A DNA stretch of 61,833 bases from Coriobacteriales bacterium (GCA_017515595.1 JAFWFL010000053.1:1-61833), one strand, 5' to 3'. Shown: positions 43,556-52,522, counted from the stretch's first letter. Translations and numbers: made by a program. Notes: generated by a model from the sequence alone, not told the origin.

Positions 43556-45226
43556 ATGGAAGTATCGCGTAGACAAGTTCTTAAGGGTAGTGCAGCGGCG
43601 GGTGTTGCTGTAGCTGGTTTGGCTTGTGTTCCGCAGGCAGCAAAGGCAGACGAGCCTGTATGGGACGAGGAGTATGACGTTGTTGTGGTAGGCTCAGGTA
43701 CCGGCTTGGCTGGTGCAATAGAAGCTTTTGATGCCGGCGCGCGTGTTATTGTGCTTGAAAAAGGCGGCCATGCAGGCGGTAAGACCTGTGCTGCCGGCGG
43801 TGGCTGCGGATTGGGCGGTAACAACCCTGTGCAGCAGCGTGAAGGTATTGAGGATGATAATGACGCCTGGTTTGAAGAAGAAATGCGCGCAAGCGATTAC
43901 CGCGCCCAGCCTTCTGTAGTACGTGCTTTAGTTGATGACGGTGCCGGCACTGTTGAGTTTATGATGAACCTTGGTATGGACTTCACCATAGATACACAAA
44001 GGGCTCCGGCGTTTTTCTCGGCTGCCCGTTGCATGCAGGTGGCTCCGCTTGATGATGAATACGGAACCCGTTCAGGCCTAACCTGGGTAAAGGTCATGAA
44101 ACGTGGCTGTGAAGAGCGTGGCATTGAGATCAGGCTTAACAACCGCATGACAAAAATCATCCGAGACGGTATAGACGGGCCCGTTATGGGTGTTGAGGTT
44201 GAGACTCCTGAAGGTGTTAAGAATATCAAGGCTAAGCGTGGCGTTGTGCTTGCAACCGGTAACTGGTCTACCGGCCGCGATCTTTTGAATATTTATGACC
44301 CGCGCATAGTTGACGAGGACTATTACGGATGCGGTTATGTTTCTGCGCTTGATGAATACTTGGTTGATGACTGTGGCGATGGACATAAGGCTGCCGCTGC
44401 CATTGGCGCTATCCTTACAGACATGGATATCGCCGGATTCTATAACATTGTAGCTGCCGGCCGTGACTATTTTAGGTGGGGCTTGCCGCCTTATAACTGG
44501 GATACTGACCAAAGTAAAGGCGCGGGGAGAGGAATCTCGCTGGGTGCAAAGGGCTATGCACGTACCATACTTGTGAAAAATGATGGCCGCCGTTACGTTG
44601 ACGAAGGTCTTGGTGCGGCAAATGGTCAATTTGCGGGCAATATTGCAGAAAACCAGGAGCTTCCGTTTAACCAGGCATTCCTTGCGGTTGCGCATCCAAG
44701 GCGTATTTGGGCAGTTGCCGACAGTGCCGCTGCCGAGGAGCTTGGCTGGGATATGGAAAAAATCCAAAATCCCGACGGTATAGCAAACGGTGTTTACCCT
44801 GATGACGTTGTTATTGCCAATACGCTTGAAGAACTTGCCGCCGGCATGGGAATCGATGCGGAATGGCTGGTAGACGAAGTTGCCCGCTACAACGGATTTG
44901 TTGCTGCAGGTGTAGATGAAGACTTTGGCAAAGCTAATATGACCGGTACTATTGAGGTTCCTCCGTTCTATGGTTTACGTATGAATCTCATTGTCCATAC
45001 CTGCCAAAACGGTGTTATGGTTAACTCAAAGATGCAGGTACTTGACGGACGCGCGCCAATGGTTGAAGACTACGAGTCGCGTACCGTTATTCCGCATCTG
45101 TACTGCGGTTCCGAGACGGCAAACATCGAACCGCGCCGTCGTTTGCACTGGTCATTAGGCCATTTTGTCACAAGTTGCCGTATTGCCGGCCGCAATGCTG
45201 CCGCAGAACCCGCCTGGGATGAGTAA
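43556..45226 (+). CDS. Tat-exported FAD-dependent fumarate-reductase-like flavoprotein
   Basis: 556 residues from the ATG of MEVSRRQVLKGSAAAGVAVA; GGAGG lies about 10 nt upstream and a Tat signal follows at once. The FAD fold VVVGSGTGLAGAIEAFDAGA is complete, with 'ATGNWSTGRDLLNIYDPRI' as second FAD element and 'VNSKMQVLDGRAP' in the C-terminal part. No FMN-binding domain is present, so electrons must come from another carrier. The C-terminal end (ETANIEPRRRLHWSLGHFV) departs from the usual GGGN-x-x-G ending. The gene is followed by a LuxR-type regulator split over two ORFs, the arrangement in which Eggerthellaceae regulators sit beside the reductase they control. Substrate unknown. Confidence 0.9.
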   Translation: MEVSRRQVLKGSAAAGVAVAGLACVPQAAKADEPVWDEEYDVVVVGSGTGLAGAIEAFDAGARVIVLEKGGHAGGKTCAAGGGCGLGGNNPVQQREGIEDDNDAWFEEEMRASDYRAQPSVVRALVDDGAGTVEFMMNLGMDFTIDTQRAPAFFSAARCMQVAPLDDEYGTRSGLTWVKVMKRGCEERGIEIRLNNRMTKIIRDGIDGPVMGVEVETPEGVKNIKAKRGVVLATGNWSTGRDLLNIYDPRIVDEDYYGCGYVSALDEYLVDDCGDGHKAAAAIGAILTDMDIAGFYNIVAAGRDYFRWGLPPYNWDTDQSKGAGRGISLGAKGYARTILVKNDGRRYVDEGLGAANGQFAGNIAENQELPFNQAFLAVAHPRRIWAVADSAAAEELGWDMEKIQNPDGIANGVYPDDVVIANTLEELAAGMGIDAEWLVDEVARYNGFVAAGVDEDFGKANMTGTIEVPPFYGLRMNLIVHTCQNGVMVNSKMQVLDGRAPMVEDYESRTVIPHLYCGSETANIEPRRRLHWSLGHFVTSCRIAGRNAAAEPAWDE

Positions 45227-45237
45227 GTAATGATTAA

Positions 45238-45267
45238 ATATCCTGCCGAAAAGCCCCGGCAGGATAT
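45238..45267 (+). terminator. Hairpin after the flavoprotein gene
   Basis: Perfect 11-bp stem ATATCCTGCCG / CGGCAGGATAT with an 8-nt loop, 11 nt after the stop codon. No T-run follows, because the REP-like cluster begins there. Confidence 0.5.
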
Positions 45268-45425
45268 ATGGTAACAAGGTAACAGGGGAGGTAACAGGGG
45301 ACATGGAGGTAACAGGGGACATATCCCTGTTACCTTAATATTGAAATAATAGAAGAACACACAGCTACAAATGTATATATACTTACATTATTAAGGTAAC
45401 AGGGATATGTCCCCTGTTACCTTAA
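45268..45425. repeat. GTAACAGGGG REP-like cluster
   Basis: GGTAACAGGGG occurs three times head to tail, then its inverse (CCCTGTTACC), then after about 55 nt a further palindrome AAGGTAACAGGGATATGTCC with CCTGTTACCTTA. It is the largest cluster of this dispersed family in the window. Confidence 0.75.
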
Positions 45426-45529
45426 TTGGGAGAATAGGGTTTTTGTTTGGCCGGTCTTTTATCATATATCCAAGCACCTCTTGTATATAATGCATTTTAC
45501 TACTCAATATCCTGCGTGGAGGTGCAGGC

Positions 45530-46825
45530 GTGGGCATACGTACACATGCTTTTAACAAACTGTCTCTTTTTGCATGCCGTAAGCAGCGCCTTTGTGAATG
45601 GTCATCTGTTTTTAGTTCCTTGCCGCAAACAGCAATCATTATTATGGCAATAATAGCCATGACGTCACTCCAGCTTGTAGGCATACTTGATCGCGAAATA
45701 CAAACGGACACCTGGCAAAACGGTGGATATGCAAAAAGGATCGCGTCGTTCATAAGCGAAATAGTGCTATTAATCTGGCTTTGCATATCCTTTAAAAAAG
45801 AGAGTGGAACTCAAAGCAGAGCCTTGGCCAAAATCAAGCCAATATTCGGATTGGGCGTTACTGCGTATCTAATTACACTTATGATACTGCCTTTTATAGC
45901 AGAACCTGGCAGACTGAGTTTTGCCGGCAACGCTTTTGGCATTGCGCATGGGATCGGCACAGCGTTACTCGATGTTTGTATGATTGCAATATTCTCTTCT
46001 TTTGGTTCTTTAACAGGTATGGTTGCATACTTGCTCGGAAGAATGCTTCCCCATGTTATCAATATGGTTTTGCTGGGCTTAGGCATACACGTTGGTTATG
46101 AGTTTCATGTAAGCGGCGTAGTAACAGGTTGTGTTTTGCTTATCCCTGCACTTTGCACCTATTATCAACACAATACTGATAGCCCTCATAAACAGATAAT
46201 GCAGGAATCGTACAGCAATATTGTCAAACATACCTTTATGAGATTCCCAGTCTTGTTTTTAGGACTTCTGCTTTTTACCATGTTTTATATGCTGATTAGC
46301 CAAACATGTGCTGCCTATGAGGTGGGAGCCGGTATTGTGCTGCCTCCTACAGCTTTTACCAGCGAACTTGTAAGTGTTATTATTTTAGCTCTTGCTTTTG
46401 TGCCAATTATTAAAACTCTGTCAAAAGTTGATATCGAAACCTATTTTACCTTTTTGCTGCCCATCATCGCGCTTGGCGTTGCTCTGATCCCTGCAATTGA
46501 TATCGAACTCCTTTGGCTGCCTTGGTCAATAGTCAAGCATGCGTCACTCTTATATCTGTTTATTGTCGGCGCGTTTTTGGTGCATTTTCCTTTTGAAGAT
46601 GAGCACGAACGATTACTCGCTTATGTACTATCAGCTTCAATCTCTGATTTGGGATCATTTGTAGGACTCTTTTTTGGGTATATCCTTAACGAAGCTATGA
46701 GCCTTGATACGACATTTTCTATGGTTGCATCTGCTGTGCTTATATGGGCAACTTCCATGGTTTTTGGTTCCTCTGGCGCAGAGAGTGCGCGCAGCGCGAT
46801 AATTCCGGTTTTTATGAAAGCATGA
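45530..46825 (+). CDS. Membrane-sensor half of a LuxR-type regulator (12-TM type), split
   Basis: 431 residues with about twelve hydrophobic segments from about residue 35 to 420, e.g. TAIIIMAIIAMTSLQLVGIL and LFLGLLLFTMFYMLISQTCA. This is the sensor half of the membrane-anchored LuxR regulators frequent in Eggerthellaceae. The ORF stops at TGA 46823-46825, overlapping by 4 nt the ATG of the HTH ORF. ATGAAAGC at 46814-46821 is repeated as ATGAAAGA at 46822; removing one 8-bp copy joins both ORFs in frame (...IIPVF-MKENQYAD...). The natural protein is therefore probably one polypeptide of about 530 residues. Start codon choice is uncertain (GTG at 45530). Confidence 0.8.
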   Translation: MGIRTHAFNKLSLFACRKQRLCEWSSVFSSLPQTAIIIMAIIAMTSLQLVGILDREIQTDTWQNGGYAKRIASFISEIVLLIWLCISFKKESGTQSRALAKIKPIFGLGVTAYLITLMILPFIAEPGRLSFAGNAFGIAHGIGTALLDVCMIAIFSSFGSLTGMVAYLLGRMLPHVINMVLLGLGIHVGYEFHVSGVVTGCVLLIPALCTYYQHNTDSPHKQIMQESYSNIVKHTFMRFPVLFLGLLLFTMFYMLISQTCAAYEVGAGIVLPPTAFTSELVSVIILALAFVPIIKTLSKVDIETYFTFLLPIIALGVALIPAIDIELLWLPWSIVKHASLLYLFIVGAFLVHFPFEDEHERLLAYVLSASISDLGSFVGLFFGYILNEAMSLDTTFSMVASAVLIWATSMVFGSSGAESARSAIIPVFMKA

Positions 46826-47139
46826 AAGAAAATCAGTACGCAGATTCCCGCCTTGCTGAGTCTGTAAAGACTGACACAATAAACTTGTCAGACACACAAG
46901 CACCAGCAGAAACCAACAATACTGAAGAATCCCCCTACAGTCTTAGCGACCAAGTACAAAAGCTGCTTTCGCAGCGCGAAATAGAAGTACTGAATCTCTA
47001 TGTAACCGGACGCAGCGCCGAGCGTATTGGTCAGACGCTCTACCTCTCAACAACAACCGTACGCACATATATCCAACGTATTTATGGCAAACTTGGCGTA
47101 CACAGCCGGCAAGAACTTCTCGATTACCTTCAAGAGTAA
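46822..47139 (+). CDS. LuxR-type HTH half of the split regulator
   Basis: 105 residues starting at the ATG of the ATGA overlap. 'LSQREIEVLNLYVTGRSAER', then IGQTLYLSTTTVRTYIQRIY and GKLGVHSRQELLDYL, form a full LuxR/FixJ-class HTH. The first 45 residues are a Thr/Asp/Glu-rich linker. It could be made by translational reinitiation at ATGA and would then act as a soluble DNA-binding protein, freed from its membrane sensor. Likely target: the flavoprotein gene upstream. Confidence 0.85.
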   Translation: MKENQYADSRLAESVKTDTINLSDTQAPAETNNTEESPYSLSDQVQKLLSQREIEVLNLYVTGRSAERIGQTLYLSTTTVRTYIQRIYGKLGVHSRQELLDYLQE

Positions 47140-47399
47140 AGGTGTGAGACAATGGGGAAGGAGGCAATGTCCTTTAAACTAGTGATTAATGAGGGAAAAA
47201 ATGTGCAACTTTCATAGTAAGAAAAAAATCAATAAAAGTTCCCAGTTACTACGAGGCGATTCCTGTGCGCTTCATATGGACGTTGATTTTTGTAGAAGGT
47301 TGACTGCTATAATGCGCTGCAAGAGTATATCCCGCAGGGTTACAGCATAAACATGAGCTATAAAACCTGGCGGGCCGCCTTTGAGCAAGGAGGACCAAC
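47140..47399 (+). promoter_or_regulatory. Leader and possible promoter of the SH3 protein gene
   Basis: TTGATT (47283-47288), 19-nt spacer, TATAAT (47308-47313), then AAGGAGG before ATG 47400. The spacer is long, so the -35 assignment is weak; the -10 and ribosome binding site are good. Nothing else is seen here. Confidence 0.35.
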
Positions 47400-48923
47400 A
47401 TGACCATCAGACTGAATGCGGAGTTGTTGGGTAAACGCTTCGTTGCCATCATACTTATCCTTGTAACAGCTGTGGCAATCCTGCTATCTACAACAGCATT
47501 CTCCCGGGCAGCATATGCGAACGAGACAATTGTGTCGGCAGAATGCACCGTCGCGGCTCCGCTCGCAAACGCGAATCCTGATTATACAGGCGTATCGGCG
47601 GACCCATCCAAATATACGGTGACGGTCAGCAAATGGTACATGGTTGGGGGTGTGGACTCAGTTCTTTATGAAACAGATGTTTTCGATCCAAACCGGTACT
47701 ACTGCGTAAGGGTTACATTCGAGCCGGAAGAAGGATACTGCTTTGATGAGAGCACAGAGTTTACCATCAACGGCGAGGTGACTATCTCTGTCAACTCAGA
47801 TCTCGAAAAACCGATGCGGGAGAGTAGTACGCTGATCGCGATGGGTTGGCTGATCGAGGACGCGCACTGCACCGTCAAAGCCCCGCTCGCGGGCGCCCAT
47901 CCTGACTTCGCGCCAGTGTCGGATGAACCGGATTTCTACTCCGTGGAGACTGAACAGTGGTACGCGCAAATTGACGGATTCCCCAATGTCGCAGAAACCG
48001 ATACTTTCGAGAACGGGTTGCATTACTGCGTGAGGATCCTGTTCAAACCGGAGCCCGGATACTACTTCGATGATGATACGATGTTCACCATCAACGGCAG
48101 GATGACCTCTTTAGTTGGTATGGGCGTCATTGGGACAAGGATGCAGGAGATTGGCGGTCTGTACGCATACTCCCGTCCTCTGGGGTTCTATGTTGTCACG
48201 GTAGGAGCGCTCAATGTTCGGAGTGATCCCTGGTCCTCCTCTACAAGGATTGCCGGCCTTTCTTACGGAGACGTTGTTGAGGCGGTGCTGATGCAAGGGA
48301 GTTGGCTGGGACTCGCGTCTAGCGCTGATGCCTGGGTCGACGGGGACTACCTCGCTCTGACATACAGTAGAGAAACCGCGATTTACCCCACCGAGTATAC
48401 GGTCACTGTTGGCACGGTGAATGTGCGCGAGGACATCTCGACGGACTCTGCGCGCATTGGCGGCTACAAGGAGGGTGACAAGATCCTCGTAACGGGTGTA
48501 AGGACCGACGCTGTAGGCGAGGACTGGCTTGTACTCGATTACGTGACAGATGGAGGATACCACCAGCTTGGCTATGTTATGGCCAAGTACACCGATGCTA
48601 AAGGTACCAACTTTGATTTTCTGTTCGCCCACATCGACATGCCGGATTTCTTTGATGAAATCAATGAGTATCTCATCGATCCCGAGTCCACAGAGCCGTC
48701 CATCATATGGGATGACGAGATAACGTACTTGCCCGGCTTGCCGGATTTCCCCGATGGGTTCTATGAGTACCCCATCGACCCCGAGTTTTCACAACCGCTT
48801 GTTGTATGGGATGGTGAGATATCGGCCCTGGGCGAGAACTACTTCCCGGTCACCAATGGCGACGCTGTTTTCACAGTGTTTCCCGGAAACGTCACCAGAT
48901 TCAGCACCTTGCATAACGGGTAA
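47400..48923 (+). CDS. Secreted protein with two internal repeats and two bacterial SH3 domains
   Basis: 507 residues. Signal peptide (FVAIILILVTAVAILLSTTA...AYA). Two copies of a domain of about 80 residues follow, each CTV-x-AP-LA-x-A-x-PD ... WY ... YYCVRV/HYCVRI-x-F-x-PE-x-GY-x-FD ... FTING (about 50-125 and 158-232). Then come two SH3_3-like domains ('VVTVGALNVRSDPWSSSTRI' and YTVTVGTVNVREDISTDSAR, about 265-400). The tail has two related acidic segments with IDPE[FS] (about 415-470). SH3b domains usually bind peptidoglycan. No catalytic domain is seen, so it is likely a wall-associated protein. Confidence 0.8.
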   Translation: MTIRLNAELLGKRFVAIILILVTAVAILLSTTAFSRAAYANETIVSAECTVAAPLANANPDYTGVSADPSKYTVTVSKWYMVGGVDSVLYETDVFDPNRYYCVRVTFEPEEGYCFDESTEFTINGEVTISVNSDLEKPMRESSTLIAMGWLIEDAHCTVKAPLAGAHPDFAPVSDEPDFYSVETEQWYAQIDGFPNVAETDTFENGLHYCVRILFKPEPGYYFDDDTMFTINGRMTSLVGMGVIGTRMQEIGGLYAYSRPLGFYVVTVGALNVRSDPWSSSTRIAGLSYGDVVEAVLMQGSWLGLASSADAWVDGDYLALTYSRETAIYPTEYTVTVGTVNVREDISTDSARIGGYKEGDKILVTGVRTDAVGEDWLVLDYVTDGGYHQLGYVMAKYTDAKGTNFDFLFAHIDMPDFFDEINEYLIDPESTEPSIIWDDEITYLPGLPDFPDGFYEYPIDPEFSQPLVVWDGEISALGENYFPVTNGDAVFTVFPGNVTRFSTLHNG

Positions 48924-48953
48924 CCTTACAAAAGGACTGACCTTTTGTCAGGT
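48922..48953 (+). terminator. Hairpin at the end of the SH3 protein gene
   Basis: AACCTTACAAAAGG / CCTTTTGTCAGGTT with loop ACTGA, starting at the stop codon. CCTTTTGTCAGGTT recurs near 59783, so this is also a dispersed repeat. Confidence 0.5.
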
Positions 48954-49003
48954 TTATAGAACCACCCCAATGCCATGATGTGAGAGTTAATACTATACGG
49001 AGT

Positions 49004-49122
49004 TGCAAGTTGTTGCCGATACTAGCGTATCAATATCTTAATAGTAAAAAATTATCTGGCCTTTTGCCGGGAAACTCATGGATATTTGTTCATCGATACG
49101 CTAGTATCGGCAACAACTTGCA
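49004..49122. mobile_element. Small inverted-repeat element, family A copy 2
   Basis: 28-nt perfect arms (TGCAAGTTGTTGCCGATACT...) around a 63-nt centre with AAATTATCTGGCCTTTTGCC, nearly the same centre as in 9121-9247. The arms of the two copies differ but each copy is internally complementary, which means base pairing has been conserved while sequence changed. Confidence 0.65.
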
Positions 49123-49146
49123 TAAGGTTGTCTTATGACATTGAGC

Positions 49147-49191
49147 ACGACCCCGTGTCATACCGTGTCATAAACGACCCCGTGTCATAAA
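49147..49191. repeat. CCCCGTGTCATA direct repeats
   Basis: CGACCCCGTGTCATA occurs twice with a shorter CCGTGTCATA between. It sits just before the glycosyltransferase gene and shares words with the REP-like palindromes. Confidence 0.5.
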
Positions 49192-49244
49192 CCGGAACGG
49201 TTCTCGTGGCACATTGGTTTGGATATCCTCATAGGGGGGAGTAT

Positions 49245-50341
49245 ATGCAAGCTGCCGAGAAGGACAATGCGCTGCTTACAGAGTCTGATGCGGAGCGTTC
49301 TGCGCCATCGCAGGGGCCGTATGCGCTCCCTTTGATTTCTGTGATTGTCCCAATTTATAACGTTGAAGTATATTTGGACAGGTGTATTGAGAGTATTTGC
49401 GGGCAAACGTATCAGAACCTCGAGATTATTCTGGTGGATGACGGGTCGCCAGATAACTGTCCGGCTATTTGTGATGCCTGGGCAGAGCGCGACAGCCGTA
49501 TCACCGTGATTCGCCAGGAAAACAAGGGTGTCTCGGCCGCGCGAAACGCGGGGTTATGTGCTATGAAGGGAGAATACTTTGGTTTCATCGACAGCGATGA
49601 TTATATTCTTCCCAGATACTTTGAGCATCTGTATGGCCTGGTAGTTGACTATAATGCTGATATGGCTCTATCGAAGTTCCTGATGATTGATGAGAACGGA
49701 GCGGCTGTACCCAGCGAGCTCCTCAGAACGAGAATTAATGCCGGAATCTATCGCGGTAAAGACATTCTCGAGGAGATATTTCTGATCTATGTATGGGGGA
49801 AGCTGTACAGATCAGAAGTCTGTCAAAATACCGGTTTCCTGAGAACCGCGCTATCTCGGAGGATGTGGCGTGGCTCTGCGCGGTATTGCCTGATTGCGGC
49901 ATTGTGGCTGTATCGAGCAAAAAGCTGTATCGATATACGAGACGCAAGGACAGCGCTGCTCACGAGATGCTCTATGAGCTGCAAGAAAACAAACTGGTTG
50001 ACATGGCCGAGGTCTCCATGGAACTCTACCGTCAATTAAAAGCAAAAGGTATGCCAAAACCTGCGTTTCGCGCTCTGCAAGGCGCTTTTTATATTCTCAA
50101 CCAAACCATAGTATTTGGAATCTACTGGAAAAACGGGAACTACCGGGTTATTAACCGGATTCGGCGCTCCTTAATCAGAGAAATCTGGCATGAAGAAAAG
50201 CTCAAATCTATTCCCATGCTGGTACGTATTGCGGCAAATATTTTTAACGACACCGTAATTAAAAGGCTTAAACATCATTTATTTTGGAAATCGAGCCGGT
50301 TCAGAAAATGGATGATGCTAAAGAAACGGCATGACAGATAA
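49245..50341 (+). pseudogene. Family 2 glycosyltransferase with a one-base frameshift
   Basis: Start at the ATG after AGGGGGGAG. Frame 1 gives 'LISVIVPIYNVEVYLDRCIE', then SICGQTYQNLEIILVDDGSP, 'NKGVSAARNAGLCAMKGEYF' and FIDSDDY: the GT-A nucleotide-sugar site and DxD. Frame 2 continues the fold after YVWGKLYR with 'KYRFPENRAISEDVAWLCAV' and a basic C-terminus. The join is at the A4 run 49825-49828; one additional A would restore a protein of about 365 residues. A homopolymer position means either real inactivation or a sequencing slip. It converges with the radical SAM gene and overlaps it by 24 nt. Confidence 0.82.
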
Positions 50342-51783
50342 TTCGCTGGGAATCTCGGCAAAGTCTGTATATGGCAGCTTCTGTAAATATCCTGTATCAA
50401 GATCAACAGGCAAAGGAGAGAGGTCCTCAAAACCAGGGAGTACTGTTCTGAGTTTATGGTGATAGCTGTCTCTGAAGAATATGCAGGAGGAATCATCCCG
50501 GTTTAAATATGTCCCGTATGTCATGAGGCTCATAGCAGGGCATCCTCCATGACAATATGGCAAAAACGGGCATTGCCTGCATTCTTCGCATGCGTTAATG
50601 AGGTCTTTTACCTGAGTGGAGATGATCTGCTGGATTGGGCTTTCGTAAAGCAGAGATTCCAGAGAATTTGTTTTGAGATTACCCAGGTGTACATGTCTGG
50701 ATTTGAACCCTCCCGACATTTGCATGCAGGGAACCGCTTCTCCGTTTGCGCAGACAGAAAGCCCTTTTGAACAAAGCAGATAGTTCTCAAATTTTTCTTT
50801 TGGTTTATGAATCTTTTTTGCTGTAAAAGCGGCGGTTTTTTTATATCCAGGACTTCAAACTGCCAGAATTCCAGATCCATGTGATGTTCTTCTGAGGCAT
50901 AGCTCTGCATGATTTCAAGCGCGTTGTCAAAATATTCGTTCCAGGTCAGACAGGAATCTTTTCCGTTTTCAAACCACCTTGGGGCTTCTGTGGTTCTGAT
51001 CACCCGTGTGTTATCAACACCGAGTGCATCCATAGCTTTGAGAGTTGGCAGAATACAACTAAGGTTCCGACGGTTTATATTTGTTTGTGTCTGAACAGGA
51101 AATCCATTTTCAATACATGTCCGGATAGCGCGTATAGTGCGTTCCTCCGCACCTTCTTTATTGCGCATCCAGTCGTGAAAACCAATTCCGTCAAAAGAAA
51201 TTTTCATCAACGGGCGGCTGCCAATTTGTTTCATTTCTTCGAGAATGTTTTGGGTGATAAAAGCGCCGTTGGTATTTACCGCATAAAGTTCCAGTCCCTT
51301 GTCTTGTATGATTTGCACTATCTCCAAAAAGTCTCGGTGCAGCAAGGGCTCGCCGCCGGTGAGCATAACATGGGATATTCCGCATTCGACAGCCCCCTCA
51401 AGAATCCGGCGAATATCGTCGAGGGACAGCTCTTCTGCGGAACGCTCTGAATCCGCCGCGTTAAAGCAGTGGAGACAATTGTAGTTGCAGCGTTCTGTCA
51501 GCTCTATAGTAAGCAGCTTAACAGGGAGGTTACCGAAGAAGTGGAATGCTTGCCAATCTGTGAGTACCTCACCTTCAGAGGCTTCATGTATTAACCCCCT
51601 CGCCGCCAGTGCTTCTAGTTGCGGTGAGGGGGTTAGCTCTTCTGTTCCGTCACAGTGCATGAGCAGCAAAAAATCGCTTTTTGATAACCGGTGTGGCTCC
51701 GTCTCGCCTTTTACACAGTAAGTATATGGAACCCCGGACCAAGATCGCAGACCAATTGTTTTATTCAAAAGGTATTTTGCCAT
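50318..51783 (-). pseudogene. Radical SAM/SPASM peptide maturase, frameshifted in an A7 run
   Basis: Frame 1 (from ATG 51783): about 80 N-terminal residues that could be a precursor-recognition domain, then the radical SAM site C99-x3-C103-x2-C106 (LTERCNYNCLHCFN), MLTGGEPLLHRDF and the rest of the barrel to LEFWQFEVLDIKK. Frame 2 takes over after the A7 run (plus-strand T7 at 50836-50842) with NYLLCSKGLSVCANGEAVPC, then MQMSGGFKSRHVHLGN and the SPASM cysteines in 'CEECRQCPFLPYCHGGCP'. The unshifted protein would have about 490 residues. It starts 9 nt after the precursor gene without its own Shine-Dalgarno, so it is coupled. The frameshift may be inactivation, sequencing error or slippage. 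Confidence 0.82.
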
Positions 51784-51792
51784 CTGTTTTGA

Positions 51793-52116
51793 TTAGCAAT
51801 AGTCGTGCTGAGCGCTGGCGGGCTCGATCTCGAGAGGCTCATCAATAACCAAGATGCCGCCGCTGATTTTGTCGAGGTTTTCGCCGCTCATGTTGGTGAG
51901 ATTGGAATTGGTAGCCACAATATCCTCCGAGTACAAGCGGAGCAAAAGCTCGGCTTGCTCATCAGTTAATTCTTCGCCGTAACCACGGACAATTTCCTTA
52001 ACTTCGTCAGCGTTCTCAGCTTTTGTAACATCCTTGATTACTTGCGCAATTGTTTCTTTGGGGAACTTGTCCATCATCTCTACGAGATTCTTTTTGATTG
52101 CTTGTATGTCTGACAT
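51793..52116 (-). CDS. RiPP precursor peptide with Gly-Gly leader
   Basis: 107 residues. Residues 1-87 form a charged helical leader (LVEMMDKFPKETIAQVIKDV, then ELTDEQAELLLRLYSE) that ends LSxExL-like in MSGENLDKISGG. This is the Nif11/double-glycine leader ending cut by C39-type peptidases. The predicted core is residues 88-107: ILVIDEPLEIEPASAQHDYC, hydrophobic and acidic, with a single Cys at the end. A GAGG ribosome binding site lies upstream. A radical SAM/SPASM gene follows at 9 nt. No ABC-C39 exporter is in the window. The core does not match a class known to me, so the modification is unknown. Confidence 0.72.
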   Translation of the reverse strand: MSDIQAIKKNLVEMMDKFPKETIAQVIKDVTKAENADEVKEIVRGYGEELTDEQAELLLRLYSEDIVATNSNLTNMSGENLDKISGGILVIDEPLEIEPASAQHDYC

Positions 52117-52190
52117 GCTGTACCTCGCTGTTGTGTTGCCGCTGATACCTGTGTTTTTCTCCCCTTAGGGAAGAAATAAAACGTTGTAAG

Positions 52191-52219
52191 ATCATGGCAA
52201 TCTCGTGCAGCTGTGTCAA
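52191..52219 (-). promoter_or_regulatory. Promoter of the RiPP operon
   Basis: On the minus strand TTGACA (52219-52214), 17-nt spacer, CATGAT (52196-52191). The start of transcription would lie near 52184, about 70 nt before the precursor ATG. Confidence 0.5.
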
Positions 52220-52344
52220 ACGGATCCCAGAAAGCTCAGGTCTTTTGCTTTCTTTGGGTTTCTTGGCGTTTGGTGTTATGTAGCTGCTTGGGTCGTGTAT
52301 GATCATATTTGTCAAAGGGCACGCATCTGTGCAGGGATGCACCG

Positions 52345-52522
52345 GCAGGTTTTTTGGTTAGGTGAGAGACAACGGGTGAGACAACGGGGACGGAGGGTAT
52401 TGTCTCATTGTTTTTGGTATGGCCATTTTTTGATACGATACCTCTCACTCTGAAAACAATGAGACAATACCCTCCGTCCCCGTTGTCTCACCCGTTGTCT
52501 CTCACCTAACCAAAAAACCTGC
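52345..52522. mobile_element. Inverted-repeat element with 70-nt perfect arms, family E
   Basis: The arms 52345-52414 and 52453-52522 are exact reverse complements over 70 nt (ends GCAGGTTTTTTGGTTAGG), with a 38-nt loop. GAGACAACGGG occurs twice within each arm. No ORF. The right arm ends where the cobalamin aptamer core begins, so the element is either inserted into the riboswitch leader or forms a giant hairpin on its RNA. Confidence 0.8.

Noticed and set aside
52016-52342. 108-codon minus-strand ORF upstream of the RiPP precursor
   Set aside because: It overlaps the precursor start in another frame, spans the likely promoter and has no Shine-Dalgarno or recognisable domain.
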